64,000 bases of DNA from Datnioides undecimradiatus (taxonomy: Eukaryota; Chordata; Actinopteri; Lobotiformes; Datnioididae), in assembly GCA_008933995.1 (NCBI GenBank), contig WARS01000032.1, forward strand, positions 930,001 to 994,000, read 5' to 3'. Positions 63,431-64,000 of the stretch are shown in pieces; position 1 is the stretch's first letter, and each line of letters opens with the position of its first letter. Made by a program: the position numbers and the translations under genes. Under the pieces are notes generated by a model that saw nothing but the letters and a program-made list of their open reading frames with translations, had not been told where the DNA came from and ran no database searches.

Positions 63431-64000
63431 TAATCTTAAGGAGCTGACCTCAGCCAACAAATGACCAAATTCACACAAAATGAAGACCCGCCCCCACCTA
63501 CAATGTGGTCTTTCCTTTCTTCTGTCCTTATGAGAGGCTTCTATTGAAGCAGCCAGCCACACTTGTTGAGATTATGGTGACGGACCTTCAAGTACCTCTC
63601 TGTTAAACGAATCCCCACTATCCTTTCGTATTCAATTTAACTGGCAAATGCTTGTCACAAAAACAGCAAGGGTGGGAATCCAACTAAACTATCTTGCATT
63701 TATAGATGGGATTACTATCTCCTTAGCTCATATTCCCACACCAAATTGGTCGTTGGTGTTGCAACGGTAGAAGTGGTGACTGAATGAATAAGTTCCCCTT
63801 TCCGTCAGCCTTACAACTTTAGACTATTTGTGTTACACTGTCTTAATTTATGGGCAATAGCACTGGTTTCACTGCCTCCGGTTAGCAGGCAGCGCTGGTT
63901 GTGACCCATGAGGTCAGCGTTACTGTTGAACCCATGCCATAGCGTCTGGTACAGTCAAGCGGGCAATGTGCAGCTGTGCAGGGCTTGGGGCTGGAGGGCC
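63431..64000. other. End of window, nothing recognised
   Basis: The last 150 bases become GC-richer (GGGCTTGGGGCTGGAGGGCC at the edge) and may begin a new island or exon that continues beyond the window. Confidence 0.4.

Noticed and set aside
1-64000. CRISPR arrays, operons, phage or plasmid functions
   Set aside because: The genes are spliced vertebrate genes. The tandem repeats seen are microsatellites or short duplications without regular spacers.

Overview
The window is nuclear DNA from a ray-finned fish, probably a percomorph teleost. The evidence is three vertebrate genes with very short introns (jmjd4 introns are all under 130 bp), AT-rich non-coding DNA, long GT/CA microsatellites, and several interspersed repeats that I recognise from teleost genomes. 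There is no bacterial, organellar or viral gene content.

All the secure genes lie in the first 14 kb, in a tight cluster: iba57 (+, 1969-4278, 3 coding exons), jmjd4 (-, 4816-6642, 6 exons) and snap47 (+, 7520-12423, 4 coding exons). iba57 and jmjd4 converge, and their poly(A) signals are about 40 bp apart. jmjd4 and snap47 diverge from one 877-bp interval that is probably a bidirectional promoter. For all three genes I could join exons with canonical splice sites and matching phases into complete proteins (368, 431 and 432 aa). The products work in unrelated places: mitochondrial 4Fe-4S maturation, 2-oxoglutarate-dependent hydroxylation, and SNARE-mediated membrane fusion. The linkage therefore looks like conserved synteny rather than a pathway. 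Human SNAP47, JMJD4 and IBA57 are also on 1q42.13, near WNT9A and WNT3A.

From about 14.1 kb to the end (some 50 kb) I find no gene that I can name. The stretch alternates AT-rich sequence with more complex, GC-richer islands of 150-500 bp (for example near 18.7, 27.3, 39, 41.1, 47.8, 55.1, 59.4, 61.2 and 62.5 kb). Some islands are open on both strands. It also holds degraded transposon copies: an L2-like LINE 3' end at 50.4 kb, two long palindromic MITE-like copies at 31 and 37.5 kb, two copies of a GCTAAC-rich repeat at 40 and 59 kb, and others. The simplest reading is a gene desert with cis-regulatory elements. The alternative is one or more poorly conserved genes: a phase-compatible chain of three exon-like segments (44106-44194, 52668-52805, 53371-53414) is the best candidate, but I cannot assign it to a family.

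I see no clearly new biological system. The items most worth checking are the exon chain, the islands open on both strands, a 58-bp GT repeat 18 bp before the last snap47 exon, a polyalanine insertion in snap47, an overlapping E-box/CRE/E-box cluster at 26.97 kb, and a compact hairpin-plus-tandem-repeat structure at 38.75 kb.
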